From Glossina fuscipes (taxonomy: Eukaryota; Arthropoda; Insecta; Diptera; Glossinidae): a stretch of 64,000 nucleotides of DNA. The first letter of the stretch is position 1. Each line of letters begins with the position of its first letter. The stretch spans positions 14,913,174 through 14,977,173 of the forward strand of contig NW_023998416.1 of the NCBI RefSeq assembly GCF_014805625.2. Direction: 5' to 3'. The notes under the pieces are model-generated. The model worked only from the letters and a program-made list of their open reading frames with translations, was not told the DNA's origin and did no database searches. Shown here in pieces: positions 47,209 to 59,142 of the stretch. Made by a program: the position numbers and the translations under genes.

Positions 47209-50200
47209 CACGGTTCTTTCTCTTTCAATTGTTTACGTACTGTCATCTGTGTATATTATGGCGAAAGTCATGCGAGTGTAATGCCTTCGAATTGGAAAAA
47301 ACGCCATGAACTTTTTTCCGTAGCAATTACAATATATGTATGGCGTTATGTCTCTCCGCACGATTGTCATTAAAACCTGTGCAAACACAAATGCAAATTC
47401 AATTGTAAATTGAGTTGAAAATTGTCAGCAAAGCGTTAAGATGATGATGATGAGGCAACGATTGTATCATTGAATTTCATTAATCCCTCTCTGTCTACAG
47501 TTGAGTGTGTGTGTTGATAAAATTGCAAACATAATATTTGCGTATGAGTTTGTAAGAATTGTTTGTGGTTTCAGTGTTATATTACATAATTGAGTCAGTC
47601 AGTGTAGTAACTAAAATTGGTTAAAAGTATTAAGTGACCCTGAAATAAGTGAATATTTAAGTAATTCACCGGAAATTTTGCGTTAAGTTGTTTCTATCAA
47701 ATTCAATTCTCTGCGATCAAGCTGAGGTGAAGCTCGGTACTAATTTTAAAATTTATTGCATTTAAATGAATTTTAGATATTTTGATAGTCAGTTGTTGTG
47801 AGGGCCATAATTTGTAATAATGAAGACCGAGTGTCAGTTCACTTCAAGTAATGGCCATACAAATTCGTCCGTTTGCTTTTTTTTCTTTTTTTTTTTTTTT
47901 CTTGTTATTTTCCCTCAAGTTAACGCTTGAGAAATTTTTTGACATTGAAATGCATTACGATTTCTCGTATAAGTCTTTTTATATGTCTATGCGCTTGTCC
48001 TCCAAGTTGCCGCCTCTCTTACAAACAAAAACACATATATATATACGAATAATGTTATGTGTACTTAGCTTTATAAAATGTAATACAACTCGTCTGCTCA
48101 TGGGTTTCGGAAGCTGTGGTTGCAATGTCATTTCCTTTGGTTGAGCTTGCTGAGACTACCATACATATATGCATATATGCATATATACATATATATGTAG
48201 ATATATATATATACAAATGGAAGAGACGTAGATGTAACATAAGTAACATGTTTTAAAAGTGCTTCAAAAACTTCAAGTATGACAAACGAACAACTTTTCT
48301 TCTTTATATAGCCCCTTCCTTGTCTAACTAATTATTATTTTATTATTTCTTTCTCTTTCTGTTCCCCTAAAAGCCTATAGGCAGTCAGTCACTGTAACAT
48401 ACAATTATTTGCGATTTTACAAAAAAATTTAAATGGGTTTCCAATTTGTGGCAATTTAATGTGTGTTGTTGCACCCTAGTTACAGATAGGGTGGCAGGCC
48501 GAAAGTTCCTTTTTCTTTTACGTTTTACGTATATTACCGCATTGTATGTGCGAATGCATATGTGTGCAAACAGAGGTTGTGGTGTGTCGTGAGAGAAACT
48601 ACATTCGACCGCAAACGAGTGCGTTTTATTTGTCATCATTTAATTCGAGCAGTATATTACTTGAATGCATACGCATTTACATACATGGGTCTCTAGTTGT
48701 TGCGGTGACATCCTTTTCCTTAATTCGATACCTCTGCGGGCGTTCGCAGTCCCCTTACGGATGCAATGTACTTTTCGGTGTGCGTGTCTAAAAAGTGTCA
48801 GTTTTTCTTTACGGTCGTCTCTAGTTCTGAGATTTGTCATCTGATAACTTAGATAACTCGTTTGTTGCGGTTCGTTAACCTTTGTTTCCCGAAAATAAGA
48901 AAAAAAATTCAAAATACATTCGAATGTTCCTCAGCGTACAAACGCTCACAAAATAAGATGGATGATGTTGCTCAAACCAAATTTGTTGAGTTCGTTTCAC
49001 ATTTAAAATTTTTTGGTTGCATCCTGAAAACTAACATTTCTTGCGCATGAATTTTTTATTTAAAACAAACTAACATCTATATGCAAACGCATTAACATTA
49101 TATATTAAATGTATTGATAAATTGACGATAGTTTATATATAGTTTTCTTCAACATTTAGCCAAATTCCTTAGGATTATTGTTAACAGTTTGCAACCTTTT
49201 TAATATTAAATAGTTCTTGAAGAGAATTTCCGTAAAGTGAGACAATACTTTTCAAGTTATTAAACAATTACAAGTATTCCTTAACTCGATGAGCAAAATG
49301 ACTATCAATTATGCCAAAGGCATCATCGTAATTAGAGCATTTCACAAAATTAGCAGGTCGAAGGCTTTCCGAAGAATCGTAAAGCAACTTAGACTTAGTT
49401 TGTTAGTAGTTAGTCTTTGTATTTTTCCCATCATTAATCGCTTAGATCTTGGCTTAGTAGTGCTTACAAATACACACCGAAAAGACTATGAATGAAACGA
49501 AGAGTTCTTTGTCTTAGCCTTCTAACTGACATATAGATTACATTTCAAGCCCTTTAACAACTAATGACATTTGAACTATTTTTGGAGAATCGTGTTTAGA
49601 GTAGAGCCCAAAACAACCAAACAAAGCTAAATAGGACGCTTGTAGACCGATACGAGCTCAACTTTTACTGAAAAGGTCGAGAAGAACAAGTACAGTGTGA
49701 GAAAGTCCACGCTCGTAGTTCAAAAACCGAAAGTTGCCTATCCGTAATGCCCGCCGATGTCTGTTTGCTCGAAGATTTTCTCTATAATGACGTAATTTAA
49801 GCCAAAATAATCAATGTACAGTGTCCAAATAATGTTCCCACTAACAGTGCGGCCCAATATATATAGACAAGGAATGCATACACCTCTCGGACTCAAAAGT
49901 AACATCCGTTTATACAGATACGCACACGCCTATATATATACATATATGTATATATGTGTACAGATACAAGAAGTAAATAAAATAATTGTTTCCCAACCCA
50001 AACCAAAACCTCACGTAAACAAAATCCAATACCGAGGAGTGGTGCCCATGTGCTCCAAGTCTCTTTTGACACAAATCTGTTATAGAGGTCTTATTAAGAG
50101 AACTCTTAGTCTTGCTCTGACATAATTGATGTACGTGTACATATAATGGGTTACGAGCCCACTTGGTGAAACGTTTTGGTTACGCAGATACGCCTTTATA

Positions 50201-51679
50201 TCCGCACATTATAATTATAGATTAAATTTAAATCATAATGAAACTTAGATTTTGTCAAGCTATAGGGCACAAGCGCAACACGAAAATACTTCAAACTCCT
50301 TATCCCTATTAGAATCACTTTTAGATCTACATTTGACATTACATTAAATTATGCAAATTTCAGCTTTTCGGCGAATGGTCGAAGGGAAATATCTATCAAG
50401 AAACAACAAAAAATGGATAAAATTATTTTATCTTTAGTGATTATTCTCTAGTGATGCATACATACAAAATTTTATACCGAAATGTTACATAGGTTTCTGT
50501 GAAGAGTTAACATTTTACACCTTTTTTCTTCATGTTGTGATTCATTAATATTTTGCTTTTTTGTAGCATATCAATTTTGTTAAGAACGAAGAACGCGATT
50601 TTTGCAATTTCTCTTTTTCGTTTCACTTCAAATATCGCTTTGTATTCATAATATTTTTTTGATCGATTTTGGTTTATGCGGTCATTGGTTAATCAATTTT
50701 CTTGTGTATCCATGTGCCAGCATCCATCAGCACGCACCTACTCGCTATCTCTATCGCTCCTCTTTCCTTATCTATCTTTCTTTCTTTCTCTCTTCATCTT
50801 TTTCCCCATCATATTTCGCACTGACACTTAGCCTATTGTGGTTAAGAGAAAAGGTCGGTCGTGTGGAATGCGTCTGCATAGAATTGACGTCGTCATTCAA
50901 TGGGCCACTATATGAACACAGCGTTCCATTCATTATCTGTTTTCTGTGTTTCTGTGCGCTTGGGGTTAGTGGTTTTCAAGTACTCTGTATACACACATAA
51001 TCACTCACTATGAAGGTTTTTTTTTTTTTTTTAATGCTCGCTCACCAGTACGACTTCGAAGGTAAGATCCAGGTGTCTGTGCATTAAGTTTGTTGGTGCG
51101 ATGCATCATAATGCGGTTGCATATAATTAAGTTGCATTTATGGCAATCATTGATTATGATGTTGTTTGTGCTTTGCTACATTGCATCGATGTACTGCTTG
51201 CGCTGATGAAGATGAAATGTTAACAAAAAAAAAAAAAAAAAAAAAAAATATCTTGTAATTTATCTCACCGCATAGGCAACAACAGTAGAAAGCAAAGATC
51301 AAAAGAAAAACACCGGCAAGCGAATGATTATAGAAGAAATTGAAAATATTGCAGCGGTATGGAACAGAAAATATCGGTCGCGCATACCACAAATCTAGAT
51401 AGTCATCTATCTTAAATGTATATAGATGTGCCTACCACTATTACTTAGCCTAGTTTTACGCTTGTTTCGTTCAAATTTTCGAAAATCTTATTTCTCGCAA
51501 AACACTATACATTCAATTTTCATATTTGTAAATTATGTGTTAAATTTAAGATGGTGTGTGTAAATTCGAGATATTTGTGCTATCTTTCATTTTAGTGGAA
51601 ATGCCATTCACTGACATCCTTACGATGCATTAATTCTTCCTAACTATTTTATGCCTCGCTCCAGTTGTCTCGACTCCCC

Positions 51680-51850
51680 CTCCCCCATTTCTTCATCACC
51701 TTCCCTTATTTTCTCTTTCTCACTCTGTCTATTGCCTACTCTCTCTCTCTCTCTCTCTCTCTCTTCCTCTCTCTCTCTTTCTATATCATTCTCTTTCATT
51801 CTCTTTCACTCTCTATGTCTCTGACTATTTCCCTCTCATACCCATTTCTG
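51680..51850 (+). repeat. Polypyrimidine tract with (CT)n core
   Basis: About 170 bases almost only C and T, with a (CT)n core at 51,739-51,780. The serine/leucine-rich open frame over it is low complexity and not a gene. On the minus strand it is a GA tract. Confidence 0.9.
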
Positions 51851-51926
51851 ACAGTTTATAATTCGTAATATGGTTTCACTTGGCATCACATACGAACAAC
51901 ATAGCGAATGTTTATACGGTTATTGA

Positions 51927-51962
51927 TTTGACTGACTGACTGACTGACTGACTGACTGACTG
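51927..51962. repeat. (GACT)9 tetranucleotide repeat
   Basis: Nine perfect units of the GACT/ACTG repeat. Confidence 0.95.
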
Positions 51963-52114
51963 GGAACATGAATAAAAGAGTAGTGAAAGACGGTTTGAAT
52001 GACTGCCTGACAATCATTTGCTTTCAAACTAAGCGTCGTTATAAACGCACGCAAAACGGAAGGATCACTGAAGCGTACAAAAATCATATTGTAATAGCTT
52101 TGTGCGTGTATTTA

Positions 52115-52116
<2 letters not shown>

Positions 52117-52150
<34 letters not shown>
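52117..52150. repeat. (AT)17 microsatellite
   Basis: Perfect alternating AT. Confidence 0.9.
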
Positions 52151-52152
<2 letters not shown>

Positions 52153-54574
52153 TTGTATATATGTATGCGGTACGCTTGTTACACTATAAACGAACGTAAG
52201 CGTAAAATCATTAACGTGGTTTGTTGTTATGACTTCGAGAACTAGTCAATCGTTGTAGATTCTTAGCGTTTTAATATTTAAATTAAATCAGAGCACTATT
52301 GTAAAAGTAAACAATGTTCTTATATCTATGTATAGTAGTCGTTCTTGCATTAAATCCATAAAAATGTATCAAATTGTTGTTAACGGTTCTTCTTTACCTT
52401 ATAATACAAATACATATGGTTGTCGTTTTTTTTATTCATCTTCATTTAAAATGTTACAACTTGAGTGTTTGCCATTGTTTAGAGTTTAGCATTACAAGCG
52501 AGATGATCGTTGTACCTCAATAAGACTCTTAATCTAAATTATAAACAGCTGCAATTTGCAACGCATTTTCACTTTCAAGTTCTATTAACATTTTTTTTGC
52601 TATTTTATGTATTGATCGCTACTCGACGTTTAACAAGCAACCCTTTTGCATACAATGACTTTCTCTCGCTAAATGTTTTGCATTGTAATACACTTTCTGT
52701 TTATTATTCCAAGATATATCAGTTGTCTACGCTTGTTTGTTTGTAGATATTTTACACAACTTTTTTTTTTTTTTCCTTCTTTTTCTCTTTTCTGTTCATG
52801 CCTCCATTGTTAATGTCGTCTATTGTCCATTTGAATAAATAGAATAAATTATTACTGTTTTTGCTGCTGTTGGTTTCGTTTACATTGCAAATAAAGTTAT
52901 TAACTTGAGAACTAACCCTGAAATTGTAATAAGCAGTTGCATCGATAACGTGATGATCGTTTTTTAACTAATTGACATGATCACCATTTATTTAAAAATA
53001 CGATAATAGAAGGAGTCTATAATTTCGTTACAATTAATTGTAAAGTCCTGTTAATTTCTATGCAAATAGATAGAATCCCTCTGCTATTACATCTTAACCG
53101 CAATGATATTAACTTTTGCACATGAGTACTTAATAGGCATTTTTCTTACACAGTATTCTTATTGCTTTACCATATTATGTTACTTTGATTAAAAATTTTC
53201 ATTTTTGAAATATTAAATTACAATTTTTGAAACGAGTTTGAAAACCAAAAAAAAAAAAAAAGATATGTTTTATAAGCAATAAGAAGGACGTTTACTTTTG
53301 AATCCTAAGGGATATGCAGACCTTAGCTGCACTCTTCTAACTATCATCTAGATTTCAATATTAGTAACGCACACACGCATTACCTGAAACTAGATCATAT
53401 TTTTCATGCCCTTCAGTTACTACCATATATTTTATATTAATATAAAACGCCGCTGGACTCTTATAATAAGATCATCTGTGCTGGTGTGTGATGCAAGAAT
53501 ATCACAAAATAAAAATAATGATTACCTAGAAGCTAAAGCAAAGAAAAAAAAAAAAAAAAAAAAAAAGATGTGTTTGCGTGTATTTGTTCCTTTACTTGTT
53601 TGTTTATGTATGTGACGAACTGCAAAAGTCCAGAAAAACAACAGCTGCATTTTCCTTAGAGTAAGCGAGTAAATATGCGAATCCTTGCATATGTATGTAC
53701 GTATGCCTGATTGTGTGTGCAATCAAATCCAGAAATTTAATCTGAAATGCCGTTAAGAAATTGCCTCCACTTAGAGAAACTAGTTAATGGTCTCACAAAT
53801 CTCATTTGTGAAATGAAAATAACACCCCTTTGTTAAGCAGCATAAGTAGACAGACAGACAAAAAAAAAAGAAAACAATGGATATAACAATAAGCAAACAC
53901 GTTGTAAATTCGAACGCGAAGAAATTCGCTGATAGCGGTCAGCGTTGCTAAGTCAAAGGTACGATAATAACCGTACCATCAAGTCTTTGAAATTTCGTTA
54001 TCACAACGTTATACCGGATTTCCTAAAGTCGCCTTAGAAGAAACCCTCATACTTACAGATAACTGCCAAGCCATTCTCCCTCTATTTATTTGAATTTAGA
54101 TTGCTATGGTGTCGTTGGCTATCGTAGCATCCTTATTGTGCTTGTTCGTATACTTTCATAAGAAACATGCACATATACACGAAATTGCATATATGTGAAA
54201 ATATGTTACTTGGTCCTTGACCGCGTTATTCTCTCCCGTTTGAGTATTTTACACAACTATCCTCGCGTATTAATTTTACGTGGAAATCTCTAAAAAATCA
54301 AATAAAATAACGTGAGAATTTTCCCAGTGGCTTATACATAATTGTATGCGCTCTTGTGCATACAGATATATATATATATATATACCTATGCGTCTACGAA
54401 TATTAATTTGGTATGATGATAGGGGTGGTTGATGGCTTGCTTGGATTACTGACACCGCTGCGATGTATCGTATAAGCACGTATCGCAATTAAAACAAGTA
54501 AAAAGTCGCCGCTACTTTGTCAGCGTTGTCATACATATTGAATTGAAATGAATAATAAACGCGCACATACACAC

Positions 54575-54600
54575 AGACAAACACACACACACACACACAG
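54575..54600. repeat. (AC)n microsatellite
   Basis: AC run of about ten units, flanked by shorter ACA tracts. Confidence 0.85.
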
Positions 54601-54751
54601 TCACACACATCCATGCATGTAAATAATGCAATGTAAAAATCACGCTGCATAGATTGGGGTGGAAGGTAGAATGGGTTCATTTAAAATATTGTGAAATTTC
54701 ACCCCAAAAATATAGAAAAAAGACACCAATTCAAGCACTCTAAAAAAGCAT

Positions 54752-54779
54752 GCATATATATATATATATATATATATAT
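54752..54779. repeat. (AT)n microsatellite
   Basis: Fourteen AT units. Confidence 0.9.
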
Positions 54780-55699
54780 GTATCAAAAATATTCACACAA
54801 GCGCCCTAAAGAAATTCCATGATAATTACGATTTGAGGTGGAATCATAGATCGCAAGCAAAGTCAACCAAACAATGAAGAAAATTTACTTTCGAACTTAT
54901 GTTGATAACTAGTCTACGGCGTATTGTAATGCGCGGTCAGTGCTTATTTTACATTTGCATGCCACGCTATCGCTTGTCAGATGTAATTTAATGCGCGAAA
55001 GCGGTTTTTCTCCTTAGATTTTGATCTAAAAAAAAATTATTGAATTCAAGATTTGAATGCATGCAAGATACCTATCTATCCATCCGTTGAGTATATCGTG
55101 AGAATATTTCTTTTTAATAATTTGTTGTTTGTTCGCTTTAATTGGTATATTTTTTTAATAAAGTTCACCAGCTCTTGTTTTTTTTCATAGCTATAAAATT
55201 GTCCACGAACTGTACCCGTGTCCTTGAGCTTCAACTATATGAACCATAGAGACGTAAAAAAAGAAATGTATATTTTTTAATTCTTGAAGAATTAGTGGAT
55301 AAATTTTAAATCAAGTTAAAGTAACGATCCCTGCATCCTTCATATCCAAAAAAATACTTTTCATAGCTCTACTCGGAACGACCTATGGTGTTGATTTCAT
55401 CTCGTACTCATATTATACGTTACGAAATTGACTTTTGTGTAAGAGAGCACTTGAATTATTTACGTGCAAATGTCAACAATGACTTAATCTTTTAAATTCG
55501 CAAAATGAAGGCGAAAATGGTCTAAGAAAGTCAGCTAAGAAGATAATTTGAGGCTTGAAATGTGGCTTTCAAGCTTCATGGTTTGTTTAAAAGCCAACAA
55601 GTTGTTTTTGTCTAGTTGTATCTACTCCGATATCCAGGCCGATTCAAAATGTCTCTTTCTCTCTCTCTCTCTCTGTTATAAGAGACCTTCTGCTGTCGA

Positions 55700-56350
55700 C
55701 CGGATAGACGAACATGCGTAAATGTTTAATGCAAAATGATTTCATCATATGCTATGCGTAAGGTATCAGTGCGGGAACATAGCTTACGCAATCCAAGCTA
55801 TCTTAAAATCATTAAGAAGATGAATGTGAATAGCAGCATTGCTGACTTATCGCGCTTCTCCAGCAATATCGTTCGATGGAGCATGCATTGTATGTATATT
55901 CATGATACTGTCGTGCGTAATGGTCACTCAGACCACAAAAGTTTATTAGCGAAGTAGGCAGCAATGTAAAAAGCTTACCGCGGATGGAAAAAAAAAAGCT
56001 AATAAGCAAACAGGGCAAGCGACATGGAATGATAACTCTTCGCGAGAATGATGACTAAGCATACTATTGTCCAGTACAATAGAACACTAGAGTTTGGAAT
56101 GTAATACATACCAAGTAAGCGGTCATGACAGTTTTTCCAATTACTTAGGTCGATTTGGCCAGGACTTTGAAGCATTTCTACCAAAGATGCGTTGCTGAGC
56201 GATACAGCAAAACGAATCATGTACGCTTTAGGTTGTATTGTGAGGATGTGTGTTCCTTTGCAATACCCCTGTGCAAAAATCATAGACATTCTAAGAAAAG
56301 CCAAAAGAAATATACCAATTACGTTAGTTTTACGACAGACGATTTGAACT
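55700..56350 (+). pseudogene. Possible decayed DDE transposase (Tc1/mariner superfamily)
   Basis: Plus-strand translation with stops and frame changes includes REHSLRNPSYLKIIKKMNVN, SIADLSRF, then GHSDHKSLLAK and further on KHTIVQYNRTLEFGM. This faintly follows a layout of IRxNPxxSxxKMAxxMNIS, GHLLT..K..R and LFSDEKxFTxxQxxNxQNDRVW seen in one insect Tc1-like group. No single motif is decisive and the catalytic residues are not intact. Random similarity remains possible. Confidence 0.3.
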
Positions 56351-57568
56351 AAGCCAATCCTTTCCGATTAATGCACAAGAGTGGCTGTAAAAACAATATG
56401 TCAGTCGTTTAATGAAATAATTTTTGACCTCCAATGTTGTTATTAAAAAATCTTAATAAAAAAATTTATGACAGCATATATAATGTGCCATGTAAGCGTC
56501 AGCATCACAGCGCACATCTATACAACACATATGATAACGCTATTTATATAAATGCTTTGACATGACATAGTGAAAACATCACCCATACACTCAATATAAC
56601 ATATCCGAACAGAGACGAGAATTACTATGTTCAGTATAAAGAGTCCAAAGGTACGACATTGTAATATAGTATTACATTAATCTATAAAGGAATGATACGA
56701 TGAGGTGCAATTTTGTGGTGCATTATTGGTCTCTGCTGCATGATTTACAAACTCGACGCGAAAAATGTAAACGGAAATTACGATAGAACGCTTCCAAGTC
56801 GCAATCATAATTTCATCACATAGATAAAAGACATACATGTAAGCCAGCAAGCAACCAAACGAAAGCCAAATCCATTCTAGTATTTCCGCCAGTCAAGAAA
56901 GTCTATGAGTTGTGCACGGTCTTGGATGGATAGTTCTATCGACTGGATTTGATTCAGAAAAGCGAAATCTCTGAGATTAACTACAAACCTATGCGTTCAG
57001 TTACGCTCTAAGGAAACGTGGAGAGAAAAGGAAAAGTTTATAATATTTTTGTCTGCATTTTAATTACAGTTTCATCTTAATAGCTCGGATATTTTTATTT
57101 TTTACTTTCGTCTGCTTTACAGCGTACTTTCACTGCTTTCTCAGCAAAGTGAATGCAATAAAACTTATTTGTATACAAATTGGTTTTGCAGGTCATTAAC
57201 ATTTCAAGCAAAAAAAGACGAGAGAAACAAAAAAAAAAAAAAAAAGAAGATATATACATTTTTTTTTTGTTTATATTTCGAAAATGTTCAATTTATTTTT
57301 CTCGTCTTCCTACTTAGAATGCTAGCGTATACGCAAATAAGCGCAAATATATTATATGCATATTATGTACTTTACCTCAAACACGCACACGTTGATAGTT
57401 ATGTTTAAACTAAATTTCCGCATTTAAACAGTTTTGTTCTTTGTATTAGTTGTTATTGTCACAACTGCATTTAATTAATGAAAGACAAAAACAAAACGAA
57501 AGAAAGAAAAAAAAAAATTATAATAATTTAAATCTAGACAACTGTTATCAGCAACAAGGAAATACACT

Positions 57569-57619
57569 TACACACACACACATACACACACATACACACA
57601 CATACACACACACACACAT
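57569..57619. repeat. (CA)n with (CACACATA) units
   Basis: CA run broken regularly by TA, giving an approximate ten-base period. Confidence 0.9.
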
Positions 57620-57734
57620 GTATGCACACGCATTTACATACCGACACAACAACGACTGACAATCAAGTGGAAAAGATGGAAGTTTTGTAAAAGCTTGAAA
57701 ATTCCAGATATAGTGTGGGAGGATGTATTTACGC

Positions 57735-57764
57735 TCTCAGTCTCAGTCTCAGTCTCAGTCTCAG
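57735..57764. repeat. (TCTCAG)5 hexanucleotide repeat
   Basis: Five perfect units; the minus strand reads CTGAGA. Confidence 0.9.
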
Positions 57765-58728
57765 AAATTGCAACCTATGTTTTGTATGTATATATGTATG
57801 CGTGTATACAATCAAAAGCAGCAACAAATGCGTAGTGTATACGTATGCAGGATAAGAGAAAGAGAGATGAAGTGAGAATAGAGGTGTACGAAAAAGAAAG
57901 ATATTAATAACTTTAATGTATAATAAAAAGAAAAGCAACAAGAAGAATAATGGCAACAGCAATAAAACATAACAATTCATTGTATATTTTAAATGTGTAT
58001 TTCGATATTCTATGTTGTTACTGTTTGTGTTTGGTTCTGATGGGGTATAAGCTGCATGCATGCATGCTTGCATCCACGCCCGCGTGTAGGTGGATGGGTG
58101 TTACTCTGTTATGTAGTGTTTTTATTTACTGATTATTATTGTTGCACAGTAGTCGTAAATATTATCATTCATTGAGCGCATACGTATGTATGCCTTTACG
58201 TGCTTACACTATTATATGTTATATGGTATGGTGTTATATACCATCTGTTTACTCAATTGGAGAATACAAATACGTATATATTTTGCAAAACAATTGAAGA
58301 GAAAAACTAAAAAAAAAAATAAAAACAAAAAAAAAAAAAACCCAGCCAGTACAAAAGAGAAAAGAGTGATAACAATAAAAACAAATAAAAATACCACAGT
58401 AGGTCAAGTTCTACTAATGAACACCCCACAAAACACTACGAAACTAGATTTTCTTGTTTTTTGGAGTATATGTGTACTCTCTCCTAATTGCCTTCATCGA
58501 AGTGAATGAAAGCATTTTTTTTTTCGGTCATTTTCCATTGAATCTGTACATGGCCAGCGCACGTCCATAGCTATAAAAACCAAAAAATACCTTAAATCTC
58601 TTCAATGCAATCTGTTACTATGAGAGGTTGTATGTGGAAAGGGCTCCTTTCAAAAATGATAATTATTGTTAATTAACTCAATTTTTTATAAAGATTCCCA
58701 TCAGACGACGGAGCCGGAGTGTCTTTGT

Positions 58729-59142
58729 TCACAATTTCGTTAAAGTACACTCTAAAAGTCGCAGCCTGGAGTTTGACGTGTTCTCAGGTTTTCTAACTAA
58801 TAGAACAGATATATTTAAAGTCTTTTGATAGAACTTGAATATTGTAGATCGATGATCATTTTTCTCGTTAGTTCTTAACGCCCACGTTAAGCTGACAGTA
58901 AAGGAAAAGTTTAGTTGACTCGGGACCGCACGAAAGCGTAGCGCATCTCTTGATGAAAGCCTAGAATCTAACGACACAGCTCTTTCTAGGAACAACTTGA
59001 CTTGACTATATTCTCCAATGTTAATGACATCAATAGTAGTAATGCGGAACAGGGTTGCATTCCAAAACACTCGACAAAACTTCGGTTTAGAAGACCTTTC
59101 CCCAAAAAGCCTTCGAGAGGTGCATTTTACAATCTGCATCAA
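58729..59142 (-). other. 137-codon open frame without recognised domain
   Basis: This is one of the longest uninterrupted frames outside the TTC29-like gene. The composition is ordinary, with LFLERAVSLDSRLSSRDALR in the middle and RRLFGERSSKPKFCRVFW near the start. No transmembrane segment, signal peptide or known motif is seen. No homologue came to mind and there are no supporting splice signals. It may be chance or a fragment of an old element. Confidence 0.2.

Larger units (their letters stand above)
47061..55699. other. Long non-coding stretch rich in simple repeats
   Basis: Poly-G, polypyrimidine, GACT, TA and CA repeats lie here. The 132-codon plus frame at 50,602-51,000 is rich in Phe, Leu and Ser, with no motif or splice support, and is treated as chance. 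Confidence 0.5.
56351..58728. other. Non-coding stretch
   Basis: CA, TCTCAG and poly-A repeats. No recognisable coding sequence. Confidence 0.5.

Noticed and set aside
50602..51000. 132-codon plus frame rich in Phe, Leu and Ser
   Set aside because: Derived from T- and C-rich DNA, with no recognisable motif, splice sites or family resemblance.
51665..51868. Serine/leucine repeat protein
   Set aside because: Pure product of the polypyrimidine tract.
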